In this document: in pieces, positions 1 through 8,800 of the stretch
How the letters are laid out: each line of letters opens with the position of its first letter
Numbering within the stretch: position 1 is the first letter of the stretch
Assembly (NCBI GenBank): GCA_900128565.1
Contig: LT635998.1
Span: 1 to 24,495, forward strand
Direction of reading: 5' to 3'
Length of the DNA: 24,495 nt
From: Stramenopiles sp. TOSAG23-6
Lineage: Eukaryota; Sar
Program-made: the position numbers and the translations under genes
Notes under the pieces: model-generated
What the model saw: the letters and a program-made list of their open reading frames with translations, nothing else
Databases searched by the model: none
What the model was told of the DNA's origin: nothing

Positions 1-33
1 AATAGTAACCGCCTGCGATATTAACAAGTGATA
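1..33 (+). repeat. Left arm of a 33-bp exact inverted repeat
   Basis: Bases 1-33 are the exact reverse complement of 901-933; base 34 and base 900 do not match. The true length may be greater because the window starts here. The arms flank a segment holding the promoter and RINGv-coding start of the Doa10-like gene. Both copies lie in the same codon phase of that gene. Confidence 0.95.
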
Positions 34-468
34 AACATCAATAGCACTACTTTCTGAAAATTGTGACGAGTAGTTATCATTCAGGAGTTGAAGAAATTCA
101 AGACCTGTTGCTTTGAATGCCCCATAAGTCACAAATGGAACTATTCCACACCATAATAATAATAAAAAGAAAACATAAAGTAAAGTCGGTATTGCCCAAG
201 CTGCGGCGTGTACCATTATCTCCCACATTATCTCCCAGAGGGGTAAAGCTGACTCAGGACTGTGTCCGTTGAGGTATACCGGGTGAAATTTAAATTCGAC
301 TTTACAAGTACTACAAAATCGGTGGCCACTAACTTTTAACCATTGCTTTAAGCATTCTTGATGTACATGCTGGATGCTACCAGAGCACTCGCACGGATGA
401 AATAACGGTCGACTAGGTTCAGCGGGACCACGGCAAACCCGGCACTCTGCGTCACTTACTGAGTCCAT
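1..468 (-). CDS. Doa10/MARCH6-like E3 ubiquitin ligase, N-terminal RINGv piece (displaced by inversion)
   Basis: Reading down from the ATG at 468 gives 156 codons, open to the window edge. This is the amino end of an ER membrane ubiquitin ligase of the Doa10 / MARCH6 (TEB4) / SUD1 family, which marks misfolded and short-lived membrane proteins for ERAD. A RINGv finger occupies residues 9-62: C9, C12, C26, C28, H36, C39, H49 and C52 sit at ligand positions, followed by the family's F-x-F-x-P-V-Y-like end (FKFHPVY). The seventh ligand, normally Cys, is His here. One or two hydrophobic segments follow (about 82-114). ATG 468 is the first Met after an in-frame stop at 616-618. The last 33 bp are repeated inverted at 901-933, where the plus-strand remainder continues in the same codon phase. 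RINGv identity is high confidence; the break is most likely an assembly or amplification artefact. Confidence 0.88.
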   Translation of the reverse strand, partial: MDSVSDAECRVCRGPAEPSRPLFHPCECSGSIQHVHQECLKQWLKVSGHRFCSTCKVEFKFHPVYLNGHSPESALPLWEIMWEIMVHAAAWAIPTLLYVFFLLLLWCGIVPFVTYGAFKATGLEFLQLLNDNYSSQFSESSAIDVYHLLISQAVTI

Positions 469-900
469 CAGTGAAGAAGTTTTGTTGTTTATTGACCTTA
501 GTTTTTCTTTTCTTTTGGCAACGAGATGTTGTAGTGACAAATAAACAGCCCCTGGAATAATGCAATAACGACAATGCAGTTGTAATGATATCAAAAAAAT
601 ATAGCGGATATACAATTAAATCTTTCCACTGTGTAATCAAATTGATTCACTTGGCTACATCTAGTTGCATATCTTAATTCCATCTGGGCACTACCAGAAA
701 CAGTTACAGATATCTGATCGATGGTACCACCACGTGGCAGGTGTGATGGTCTGCTCGACGATTCCAAAATACTTACTATGAATAGTAAGCGGCTACAACG
801 CGTCAACCTGAAAACTGGATTTAGAAAAGTGCACCCAAGATTCAAATTATTGAGAGGCTTAATGTTGCATTACAAATAGAAATATGCAAAGAGACATTTG
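469..900 (-). promoter_or_regulatory. Presumed upstream region of the Doa10-like gene, inverted with it
   Basis: These 432 bp hold no convincing gene. In minus orientation they precede the RINGv start codon, so they should carry its promoter and 5' UTR. A minus-strand ORF of 84 codons (591-845) has no recognisable domain and is not called. An ACTAC element (531-535, minus) lies 62 bp upstream of the ATG, at the spacing of the fuller CTACTAG motif in front of other genes here. No TATA-like box stands out from the AT-rich background. Confidence 0.4.
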
Positions 901-933
901 TATCACTTGTTAATATCGCAGGCGGTTACTATT
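901..933 (-). repeat. Right arm of the 33-bp exact inverted repeat
   Basis: This is the reverse complement of 1-33. It lies inside the coding sequence of the Doa10-like gene at the second N-terminal hydrophobic segment (HLLISQAVTI). At 900/901 the sequence changes abruptly from non-coding (distal promoter side) to mid-gene coding sequence, which marks the junction. Confidence 0.95.
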
Positions 934-3900
934 GCAGTCATATGTATACCTATACTAAATAAATACTTGATATTGCATTGGATGGCACCAGATGATGATG
1001 CTCTTATTCAAATAAATAATTTAGAAGTTGTTGAACAACAACAAGACAATATCGATATCAATAGAATTCCTAATGAAGAACAAGACAATGTTGATGTCAA
1101 TAGAATTCCTAATGAAGAACAAGACAATATCGATATCAATAGAATTCCTAATGAAGAACAAGACAATATCGATATCAATAGAGTTCCCGGTGCATTAAAT
1201 GAACAAGTTACCACTATTAAACAAACCCCCATGAATATCAAAATATTAAGTGACGCGAATTTTAGATTAGGAACTTGTACTACAAACACTAGTGAAGCAC
1301 CAAGTCTGTCTCTCGAAGATGTTGTTTTTGGCACACCCTACGAAATTGCTGGATGGATAGAAAAACGAGGATATTGGTTAAAGCGTTGGAAACTTAAATA
1401 TTGCCGATTGTGTTCTGATAAACTATTATTTTCAAATTTTAAACATGAGAAACAAGAGGAAAAGGTTACTTATATAAGCTTCGATAATTGTTTATCTGTG
1501 AAATGTTTATCTGAAAATCAAAATGTGTTATCTATTATTACGAAGGAAAATGTCCGGAACTTTTTTGTGCGTTTAAAATCGGTCGAAGAATTAAATAGGT
1601 GGAAATATAGTATTGCTTCTGGTATTTTGTTTTCTAGAATTTGTAGAACTTTAGAAATATTTTATCAAAAATATCATGTATCAAAAGTAAAAGATATTAC
1701 TACTGATATTAAATTTTATATGGCACATAGTAATATACAGCAATTATATGCTGATATTCGAAAAGTTTATGGTCTTTCAACGCGTATTGCAGAAGAGATG
1801 TCTCTGAGTTCAGCCGTATTAATACGGACAGCTACAAGTATAAGTGACAGTAGCTTTTTGGAGAATCTCAAAGGGTCGGTTTGCATGGACTCAAAAGACA
1901 GTGTAAAGCAGTGTATTCATTATTTATGTAGAAAAGGAGGTTTGCAAATGATAAAAGATATGGAAACAGAAAGTAAATCTCATCAAGATGACGTTTTGGA
2001 TGATATAGTTCATGTCATGCACAAGTCAAGTATTGAATGTGATCCACAAAGACATAAAAATAATGAGAGGGTCACAGATACAACTCAAAACATTCGTTTG
2101 CAAGATAACAATGTTATAGAGCTTGAAGATGAAGAATTGATTGTTGAAGATAATATAAATAGAGACGCGGATGAAGATACTGTAGTGGCCGATTTTAGAA
2201 GACGTAACGCTATGCTCAAAACTTTCATTCGGTTGGCTTCTGCTTTATGGTGTCATGTTTGTATGGCTGCGAATATCGTTACATGCAATATTTGTTTTCT
2301 TGTTGTATTTCAACTCACCCCTCTTCTATATGGTACATCACTTTGTCACTGTGTGAATCAAATCTTACCAAGGTTCTTGCCATCTGGTGTAAAATCAAAT
2401 TTGTTTAAAATACTGGGTTTATTTAATATGGAACCTGCTTCGTCAGCTCCAATTGCAGTAGGATATGTTGCGGCACTCATGGTCATGATAATCCGTATCA
2501 TAGTTGCTGCTTTTTTTAATTCAGGAACTTCAAAGGCATTTCGCATGATGTGTGAAAGAATCAATACAATTCAAAGTACCATTAAAAGGTTTTTAGTAGA
2601 AACATTCTTTCTTTCATGTGAATGGCTGATAATACCTATAACAGCTGGGACTATTCTAGATAATTCAATTGCTGATTTGATCCAAGAAAATGCTGGTTTT
2701 GAACGTCTTAGTATTTATGCTTTGCAAATGACCAATATACCAATATACGCACATGTATTCTTAAATTGGTTACTCGGTGTTTTCTTTTCCATGTACATTG
2801 GTATATACATTTCCCAGTTACCACTTGTAATACAACCAAAGTTATACGCTTTCATTTTGAAATATAATCCTTATGAAATGAATCGTCGCGGTCATGACCT
2901 TAGAGGAGACATAGACAATAGATTAGATTTGATCAGAATGGGTCGAGAACACGAAAGATTACAGGAACAAAGAATGGAAAGAGAAAGAATTATTGCAATA
3001 ATCAAAAATAGGATACACGTTCGAAAATGTCGAGCTATTGCGCGATTAGTTAAAATAAATTCGACAACAAATATGGCTCAAAAGCGTGATCAGGTTCATA
3101 GAATAATTTCACGAGCTGCGTTTAAGTTGCCCAATAAAAATAGACGTATGGGTTTGAGACATAAACATCAAAAAGAGGAATTCTCTAAATTTATTATTGA
3201 AACGAAAACTGGCGAAGCCATAAATGCAACAATACACACAGGACATAATTTGAATCACTTCGATAAAATACATGTAAATGAGAATACTGAATATTTAGAA
3301 GATGAGAGAGTTGATGAAATACCCGAAGACATACCTCTACCTAATGCTCTGCCTGCTGTTGAAATACCAGAAAATCCACTCCAAAATCATATACCTGAAG
3401 TTCATATGCTTTCGCGCAGGACCAGATTCTATGGAATAATTATAACCGGATTTTTTGTTTGTCTGAGTGCTGTAACATGTGTGATGCTGCCCATTAAGAT
3501 TTCTCGGGCTTTCTTTCAGCATTTATTTCCCTTGCGATTTGCAAATTTTTTTTATGCTCTTGCTGAAACTCAACTCCCGATTGATTTACTTGTGTTTCAT
3601 GTAATACTTCCATTTACCGTTGAAAGGATATCTATTTATAGTATCGTACGGCATACTTTACGTTTGTGGTTAGCACTTCCTTGCAAAATATTAGGTTTTG
3701 AATGTATATTACAAAATGTAATGGACGAAAAAGATAATGCAAATGAGAATAGACGTACTTATAATGATGATTTTGTAATAGGTAATCAAGAATGTATCAA
3801 ACCACTTCCAACAACACTGCGAAGAAGCTCAAATAGACTAGCACTTGATGTAGTTTTATTTATTACTGCTTGCCTTGCAGAAATGGTAATACTTTCAACT

Positions 3901-4671
3901 ATATTGTTTCTTTGTCCACTAGTTATTGGGCGTAATTTTATACATGCATTTACTGTTGGATATGTACCGGATATTTATACTTACACCAGTGGTGTATATA
4001 TTATAGGCTTTCTAGCTTTTAGTTTGAACGAGCTTTACAAAAGACGTCAGTATCTTAACGTATACCCAAAAAAAACAATTTTGGTGTACTCGCTGCGCCT
4101 TGTTAAACATGTATCTGCACTTATATTTATTACTATTGTGTGGCTATTTGTGATTCCTTTACTAATTGGCACAGCATTAAATCTAACACTTGTGATACCA
4201 ATTCGTGTATCCATCAATCAAGTTCCGACAATAAGTATTTATTTAGACTGGGCATTGGGACTTATTGCACTCAAAGTATGGATACGTCTTGTAATGATAG
4301 GACTGATTGGGTTTAACAATGTTTTTAGGGTACAATTGAATAGAGTTATAGATGATGGAATTGGTGGGGTTCAACCAACAACTGTCATTGTAGATATACT
4401 CTGGCCTATTGTAAGAGAGTTAACAACGTTTCTAGCTGTTCCTTTTGTATTTTCGTGTGGAATTGCACCGCTCTTTACACAATCAATCATTCTTCTATCT
4501 GCAATATTCCGATATTCGTTTTTTATTTGGTCTTTGATCATTGTTTCAGTATTTTCAATGTCCACAATTAGAAATCATATAAAAAAAACACATAATTGGA
4601 TTCGAGATTCCAAGTACAAGGTAGGAGCACGGCTTCAGAACTTTGAGCGGCAAACTTTCAAAAAATTATGA
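901..4671 (+). CDS. Doa10/MARCH6-like E3 ubiquitin ligase, main body with embedded PH domain
   Basis: An open frame of about 1256 codons has no start of its own; the in-frame TTG at 898 belongs to the junction. It continues the RINGv piece at 1-468 in phase, giving about 1401 residues. Order: a hydrophobic segment; 13-residue acidic repeats (about 48-96); a PH domain (about 147-240: A-G-W-I-E-K-R-G start, W-K-L-K-Y-C strand, final helix with E-L-N-R-W); an acidic linker; then about 12 hydrophobic segments. These include a TD-like block (LNWLLGVFF...SQLPLVIQPKLY), a basic region rich in R-E-R near 680-740, and paired membrane segments to the end. With the two N-terminal segments this gives about 14, the number known for Doa10/MARCH6. 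Stop is TGA. The PH domain is not part of the usual Doa10 layout and could add phosphoinositide or protein binding (inference). The convergent neighbour's stop is 38 bp away. Confidence 0.85.
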   Translation, partial: YHLLISQAVTIAVICIPILNKYLILHWMAPDDDALIQINNLEVVEQQQDNIDINRIPNEEQDNVDVNRIPNEEQDNIDINRIPNEEQDNIDINRVPGALNEQVTTIKQTPMNIKILSDANFRLGTCTTNTSEAPSLSLEDVVFGTPYEIAGWIEKRGYWLKRWKLKYCRLCSDKLLFSNFKHEKQEEKVTYISFDNCLSVKCLSENQNVLSIITKENVRNFFVRLKSVEELNRWKYSIASGILFSRICRTLEIFYQKYHVSKVKDITTDIKFYMAHSNIQQLYADIRKVYGLSTRIAEEMSLSSAVLIRTATSISDSSFLENLKGSVCMDSKDSVKQCIHYLCRKGGLQMIKDMETESKSHQDDVLDDIVHVMHKSSIECDPQRHKNNERVTDTTQNIRLQDNNVIELEDEELIVEDNINRDADEDTVVADFRRRNAMLKTFIRLASALWCHVCMAANIVTCNICFLVVFQLTPLLYGTSLCHCVNQILPRFLPSGVKSNLFKILGLFNMEPASSAPIAVGYVAALMVMIIRIIVAAFFNSGTSKAFRMMCERINTIQSTIKRFLVETFFLSCEWLIIPITAGTILDNSIADLIQENAGFERLSIYALQMTNIPIYAHVFLNWLLGVFFSMYIGIYISQLPLVIQPKLYAFILKYNPYEMNRRGHDLRGDIDNRLDLIRMGREHERLQEQRMERERIIAIIKNRIHVRKCRAIARLVKINSTTNMAQKRDQVHRIISRAAFKLPNKNRRMGLRHKHQKEEFSKFIIETKTGEAINATIHTGHNLNHFDKIHVNENTEYLEDERVDEIPEDIPLPNALPAVEIPENPLQNHIPEVHMLSRRTRFYGIIITGFFVCLSAVTCVMLPIKISRAFFQHLFPLRFANFFYALAETQLPIDLLVFHVILPFTVERISIYSIVRHTLRLWLALPCKILGFECILQNVMDEKDNANENRRTYNDDFVIGNQECIKPLPTTLRRSSNRLALDVVLFITACLAEMVILSTILFLCPLVIGRNFIHAFTVGYVPDIYTYTSGVYIIGFLAFSLNELYKRRQYLNVYPKKTILVYSLRLVKHVSALIFITIVWLFVIPLLIGTALNLTLVIPIRVSINQVPTISIYLDWALGLIALKVWIRLVMIGLIGFNNVFRVQLNRVIDDGIGGVQPTTVIVDILWPIVRELTTFLAVPFVFSCGIAPLFTQSIILLSAIFRYSFFIWSLIIVSVFSMSTIRNHIKKTHNWIRDSKYKVGARLQNFERQTFKKL
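1042..1187 (+). repeat. In-frame 39-bp tandem repeat, about 3.7 copies
   Basis: Copies start at 1042, 1081, 1120 and 1159. Each encodes a 13-residue unit close to Q-D-N-I-D-I-N-R-I-P-N-E-E. Copies 1 and 3 are identical, copy 2 differs by Ile-to-Val changes, and copy 4 diverges after about 30 bases. The near identity points to recent expansion in the acidic linker before the PH domain. Confidence 0.95.
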
Positions 4672-4709
4672 GAAAAAGAACAAAATTTTAATAGAGACTC
4701 TAATAAACC

Positions 4710-5612
4710 TCATTTTTTTCCTCTGTTTTTTTTACTTTTACTCTTCGTTCGCTTTCCTTTAGGTAGAAGTGATTGAGATGTATTATTTGGCTCGAGTATT
4801 TTTAATTTTTTTAGTCTATTACTTACCCTTCTACGAGACTTTGGGGCCGCGCTTCTTTGTCTATTTCTTTTAGATAGTCTATTACTTACCCTTCTACGAG
4901 GCTTTGGGGTCGCGCTTCGTTGTCTATTTCTTTTAGATAGTGATTTCCCTTTAGGTTGATTATTTGGTTTGGGTGTTTTCCTCCTGCCCGTATTTCTAGG
5001 AGATTTCGGTGTCTTGTTTTGTTGTCTATTTCTTCTGGATGATTTACCACTATTTGGTTTGACAATTTTAATATTTAATCTCTTGTTGCTGATCTTCCTA
5101 CGAGACATTGGGCTTATTTTTCTATTTTGTTTCTGAAACTTTGGACTATTGCTCCTATAACTTCTTTCATATACTTTAGCAAGAACCGTGGGGTCTTTCT
5201 CTTCTGTTTTTCCTGTAGCATTTTTAATGACGTAATCTTGAAATATCTTCTGAAAATGCCTCAAAAAAGCTTCAAGAAAACGGAGATCCAAGAATGCCTG
5301 TGGTGCAATCAGGATATTATTGAAGCGATTTGTCAAAGCACTACGTAAACGATTATTACTTATAATATATGCAACTGCTATACAGAGTAGTGCGACTAAA
5401 AAGTAAAAGAGCAGCAACATCCAGATGCGAAAAAAGATAGACATAGCTACCACTAAAGGATGTATCACAAATGGAAATAATACCATAATCTCAAAGCCTC
5501 TGTGTTTTAATTTTATGATTTCTCTTTTTTCTTCGAGACTCAATGTCGCTTTTACCATATCCAAAGGTACGAAAAGACTTTTGATGTAATACCCAAGCTT
5601 TCTGAATAACAT
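4710..5612 (-). CDS. Two-helix membrane protein with long basic repetitive tail, unknown function
   Basis: Complete 300-codon ORF from an ATG at 5612. I do not recognise a family. Residues 1-39 are a short amphipathic, charged head. Residues about 40-87 form one or two hydrophobic helices (M-V-L-F-P-F-V-I-H-P and L-L-L-F-Y-F-L-V-A-L-L segments). Residues about 88-135 are a conserved-looking non-repetitive stretch. From about 140 to the end the chain is dominated by Arg, Lys, Ser, Asn and Pro, with a 21-residue unit duplicated near the carboxyl end (S-K-R-N-R-Q-R-S-A-x-P-K-x-R-R-R-V-S-N-R-L). Such a tail could bind RNA, chromatin or acidic lipids, but nothing in the sequence decides this. The gene is divergent from CFAP61 across a 252-bp promoter and convergent with the Doa10-like gene. 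Reality as a gene is likely; function is unknown. Confidence 0.7.
   Translation of the reverse strand: MLFRKLGYYIKSLFVPLDMVKATLSLEEKREIIKLKHRGFEIMVLFPFVIHPLVVAMSIFFRIWMLLLFYFLVALLCIAVAYIISNNRLRSALTNRFNNILIAPQAFLDLRFLEAFLRHFQKIFQDYVIKNATGKTEEKDPTVLAKVYERSYRSNSPKFQKQNRKISPMSRRKISNKRLNIKIVKPNSGKSSRRNRQQNKTPKSPRNTGRRKTPKPNNQPKGKSLSKRNRQRSATPKPRRRVSNRLSKRNRQRSAAPKSRRRVSNRLKKLKILEPNNTSQSLLPKGKRTKSKSKKNRGKK
4812..4937 (-). repeat. In-frame 63-bp tandem duplication
   Basis: Two copies, 4812-4874 and 4875-4937, differ at only a few bases and encode a 21-residue Arg/Ser/Pro-rich unit in the tail of the minus-strand membrane protein. Weaker related units (R-N-R-Q-Q-N-K-T-P-K) precede it in the protein. 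Confidence 0.9.
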
Positions 5613-5864
5613 GAAATTTTTACGTACCTAATCTGGTTCACTCTTTAGTCCTTAATCCTACTTACTACTAATAGTTACAACGTTTTAACCAATACTACTA
5701 GTATAGTTAGCAGGAAAGAAGACGACTGGAAAAAAAATTTAAAAAGAAACCTTTGGTTGGAACAATCCTGTTTCGGGTCATAAAAAAACGTTACAAAAGT
5801 GAAGAATATTATTTTTGTAAATTTATACAAATTTCATTTCAAACATTGCTAAAATAAATTAGTT
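5613..5864. promoter_or_regulatory. Divergent promoter between the basic membrane protein gene and CFAP61
   Basis: This 252-bp AT-rich spacer is shared by two outward-reading genes. It contains ACTACTAGT at 5694-5702 and a related ACTACTAA at 5664-5671. The first is 81 bp from the minus-strand ATG and 162 bp from the CFAP61 ATG. An A/T-only stretch precedes the CFAP61 start. No RNA gene was seen. Confidence 0.5.
5694..5702 (+). promoter_or_regulatory. ACTACTAGT promoter motif
   Basis: An identical 9-mer occurs in the two other divergent intergenic regions (13106-13114, 18931-18939). The distance to the minus-strand start at 5612 is 81 bp. This is a candidate transcription-factor or core-promoter site, supported only by recurrence and position. 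Confidence 0.4.
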
Positions 5865-8800
5865 ATGGCAAATCTATTTGTGCGTCGTGCAACTCAGGAT
5901 GATGCCAAACTTGTCAATGATCTAATTGATGCAAATGACGTGTCAACTAAAGAGCGATGGGGCGAGGTAGAAGTCGATGAATGTATCGAGATGTCACTGT
6001 TTTCAGTTGTTGTTCTAGACGGTAGTCGTTTAGTTGGATTTGCTTCTTTTTCTCAGTTTTGTCCGGATAAGGGAAGAACAACAGATTTGTGGTTAGACTT
6101 TATCACAAACAAAGAAATTTGTGTTGCAAATTTACTCTGGTTGACATATTTCGTGGTTGATCCAATGTACGAAATGGAGGTTACAGAACAAGTTATGCGC
6201 ACGACGTTCAATACAATACCACGCCTGGATTTCGTTTTGCTCGTGAGCGCTATCGAAACTCCGCCATTTTTTATTCATGATGTCTTTGTTTCTCTTAAAC
6301 TAGCTCAAGGTGAGCCGTCTGGTGGCCAGACTAACATTCTTAGCTGTCATCGAGACTTTTACCTCTCGAGTTTCACTGTGCGATTAGCTCGTGTAGATGA
6401 TCATGATGACCTAAATCCAATATTTAAGAAACAAGTAGATTATCTACAAGATACATATGGTGAGTTCTTCGTCGCCGATTTAATTGGGGCACAAGACGAA
6501 GAAAATAAGGCCTTGGTCGCGGAAGTTGAAGGTAAGGCTGTTGGATTGCTTGCACTTTCTTCAGATATTGACGTCACCTTACTACAACAATGCTTTGACT
6601 TAGAATCTTATAATGAGCTTATTCGTCACAAAACTGTTGTAGTTAAAGAAGATCCAGTTCTCAGAGACCCGGTACTATTCTTACTGGCTGATGGTGTATT
6701 AGATAGTTTGCGTGTTGAAGTTGACAACGAGGGCATTGGAACAGAAATACCTTCGAATTCTGAAGAGGACGACGAGGACGAGGACGAGGATGAAGATTCT
6801 CCGCCACCTGAATTTGGTATCAAATGGGATGCTTTGAGGGCTACCATTGAAGCTAAAGTCGATGATTCAGATTGGACACACTTAAACATCCCAGTTATGG
6901 TTATGGATCTTGCCAAACTTCTGAAAGAAGAACGGTGGCTAACGGAAGAAAGTATACAAGAGCTCAAAGAAGCGGAAGAAACAGGGCTAGCTGCAAACGC
7001 AGGGAAGGTGTGGTCCTGGAGTGAATTGCTTGAAGTTCTCACAAAATATAAAAATTGCAGAGTGTTATGGAAATCTTGGTTCTATGATAGAAGTAAAGAC
7101 AAATGCAAAAATGTCGTAAAAAAGCTTCCTGAAAATGCCACCACCAAAGATCTCTATGAATATATCATGAATAGTGGGCCTGATAGTGCTGAAAATAAAG
7201 CAACATTAAAGGGTATTTTAGAATCAGCATTTTTACCAGATGATGAAGAAATGAAAGAACTTGCTGATATGGAACTTATAGAAAAGGTATTGAACTTATA
7301 CGCAATCGAAATGCGAAGTGTATCAATTCGCAATTGGGCACCCAAGGGTGGTCTACGTATTTCAGTGACAGGGCCACCAAAAGCGGGTACATCAACCGTT
7401 GCAGCACGTGTTGCATCAGAACTCAATTTACCATGCCTAGAACTTAATGCCGTTCTCGAAGCTGCATCGCAAGATCCAGAGGATGAACGATCTGTTAAAC
7501 TAAAGGAAATGATAGACGCGGGTGAAGTTCCAAATGATATCGCTGCAAAATGGATGGTGGAGCGCCTGGCTGCTTTAGATTGTGCTAATGGTTATGTACT
7601 AGATGGTTTTCCAACGAAAAATTCACAGCAAAGAGAATTTGAGAAAGCTGGAATTGTGTTGGATAAAATACTGGTACTAAAGGTGAGTGACGCTATGGTT
7701 CTTGCTGGTCATACTGGGGAGAAAATTGCACCGGAGAGCGACTTGAGCAAATGGCGAATGGATTTTGGTAACGTGGAAATGTCTGAAGATAAAAGAAAAG
7801 AAGGATCTCGTGTAGCTTCTTGTAAACTCAAGGTGAATACATCAGAAGTCGCTGCTATATCATTAACGTTAGCAAATCTAGATCGATGGCTAGATCCTCC
7901 AGATAAACCACCTAAAACCGAAGTTCTTGAATTGTGTAATGCATTTGCAATCACATTATTTTGTTTAGATGATGCATTTGAGTCGCGTGCAGCAGATTTT
8001 CTCGATATAGCATTTGATTTATTCCCGGAGATTGATTTTTGTATTATTACAATGCCACCAACTGCATCCGAATCTACATTATTGAGACATTTCTCGGTTC
8101 CAAAATCTCGGCCAAATAATACATTTTCTCACGTTATGTACGCCATGCACCGACATGCACTGCTAGGGATTCATGATATCACTGTATCTCGCCTTGGAAG
8201 CTCTGAAGTTGATATTGCACTGTCGACGATAACTAATAATGCTCAAATGAACCAAGTACCATTTTCTGAGTCAATGAAAGAATCAGCTAGAAAACGATTA
8301 CTGAAAGCAATTAGCCTTGAAAACATTGCGCTTATTGATTCTCCTTCAGTTGTTGCATTCAAAGCAGAATGCGTTGGGCAACATATAGCAACCATTGTTA
8401 TCAATTCAAGTCTCACTGATTCTGAGTCGAAATGTCAGAACCTCGCGGAAAACTTTTGTGTGGAAGATGTCGCATGTACGAAATTTCATAAACCATTGCA
8501 ACAAGCTACACTGATAGATTTTTCAATCAATCCAATATTCCAAAGACAAAGTAGATATATTTTACAAGAGATTATGCGACAAGCGAAGAAAACTATAATT
8601 TATATTCATTCTGATCCTAATTCAGTATCATCAGCATTACTCGCGCCTGTGGTATCAGAATTTGTGCAAGTAAAGCCTCAATTAGCTGCCCAGTCTAATC
8701 CATCCCAACTTGTTGCCTTACATGAAGCTAATGTTGCAAAAGGTGACAAAGCTGATGTTGAAGTCGTCAACTTTGCACTATATATACTTCCTCAATGTCT

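Noticed and set aside
591-845. 84-codon ORF on the minus strand upstream of the RINGv start
   Set aside because: No domain, no composition typical of the neighbours, and it lies where the promoter should be.
898-900. TTG as an alternative start of the Doa10-like body
   Set aside because: The codon straddles the inversion junction; homology runs upstream into the RINGv piece.
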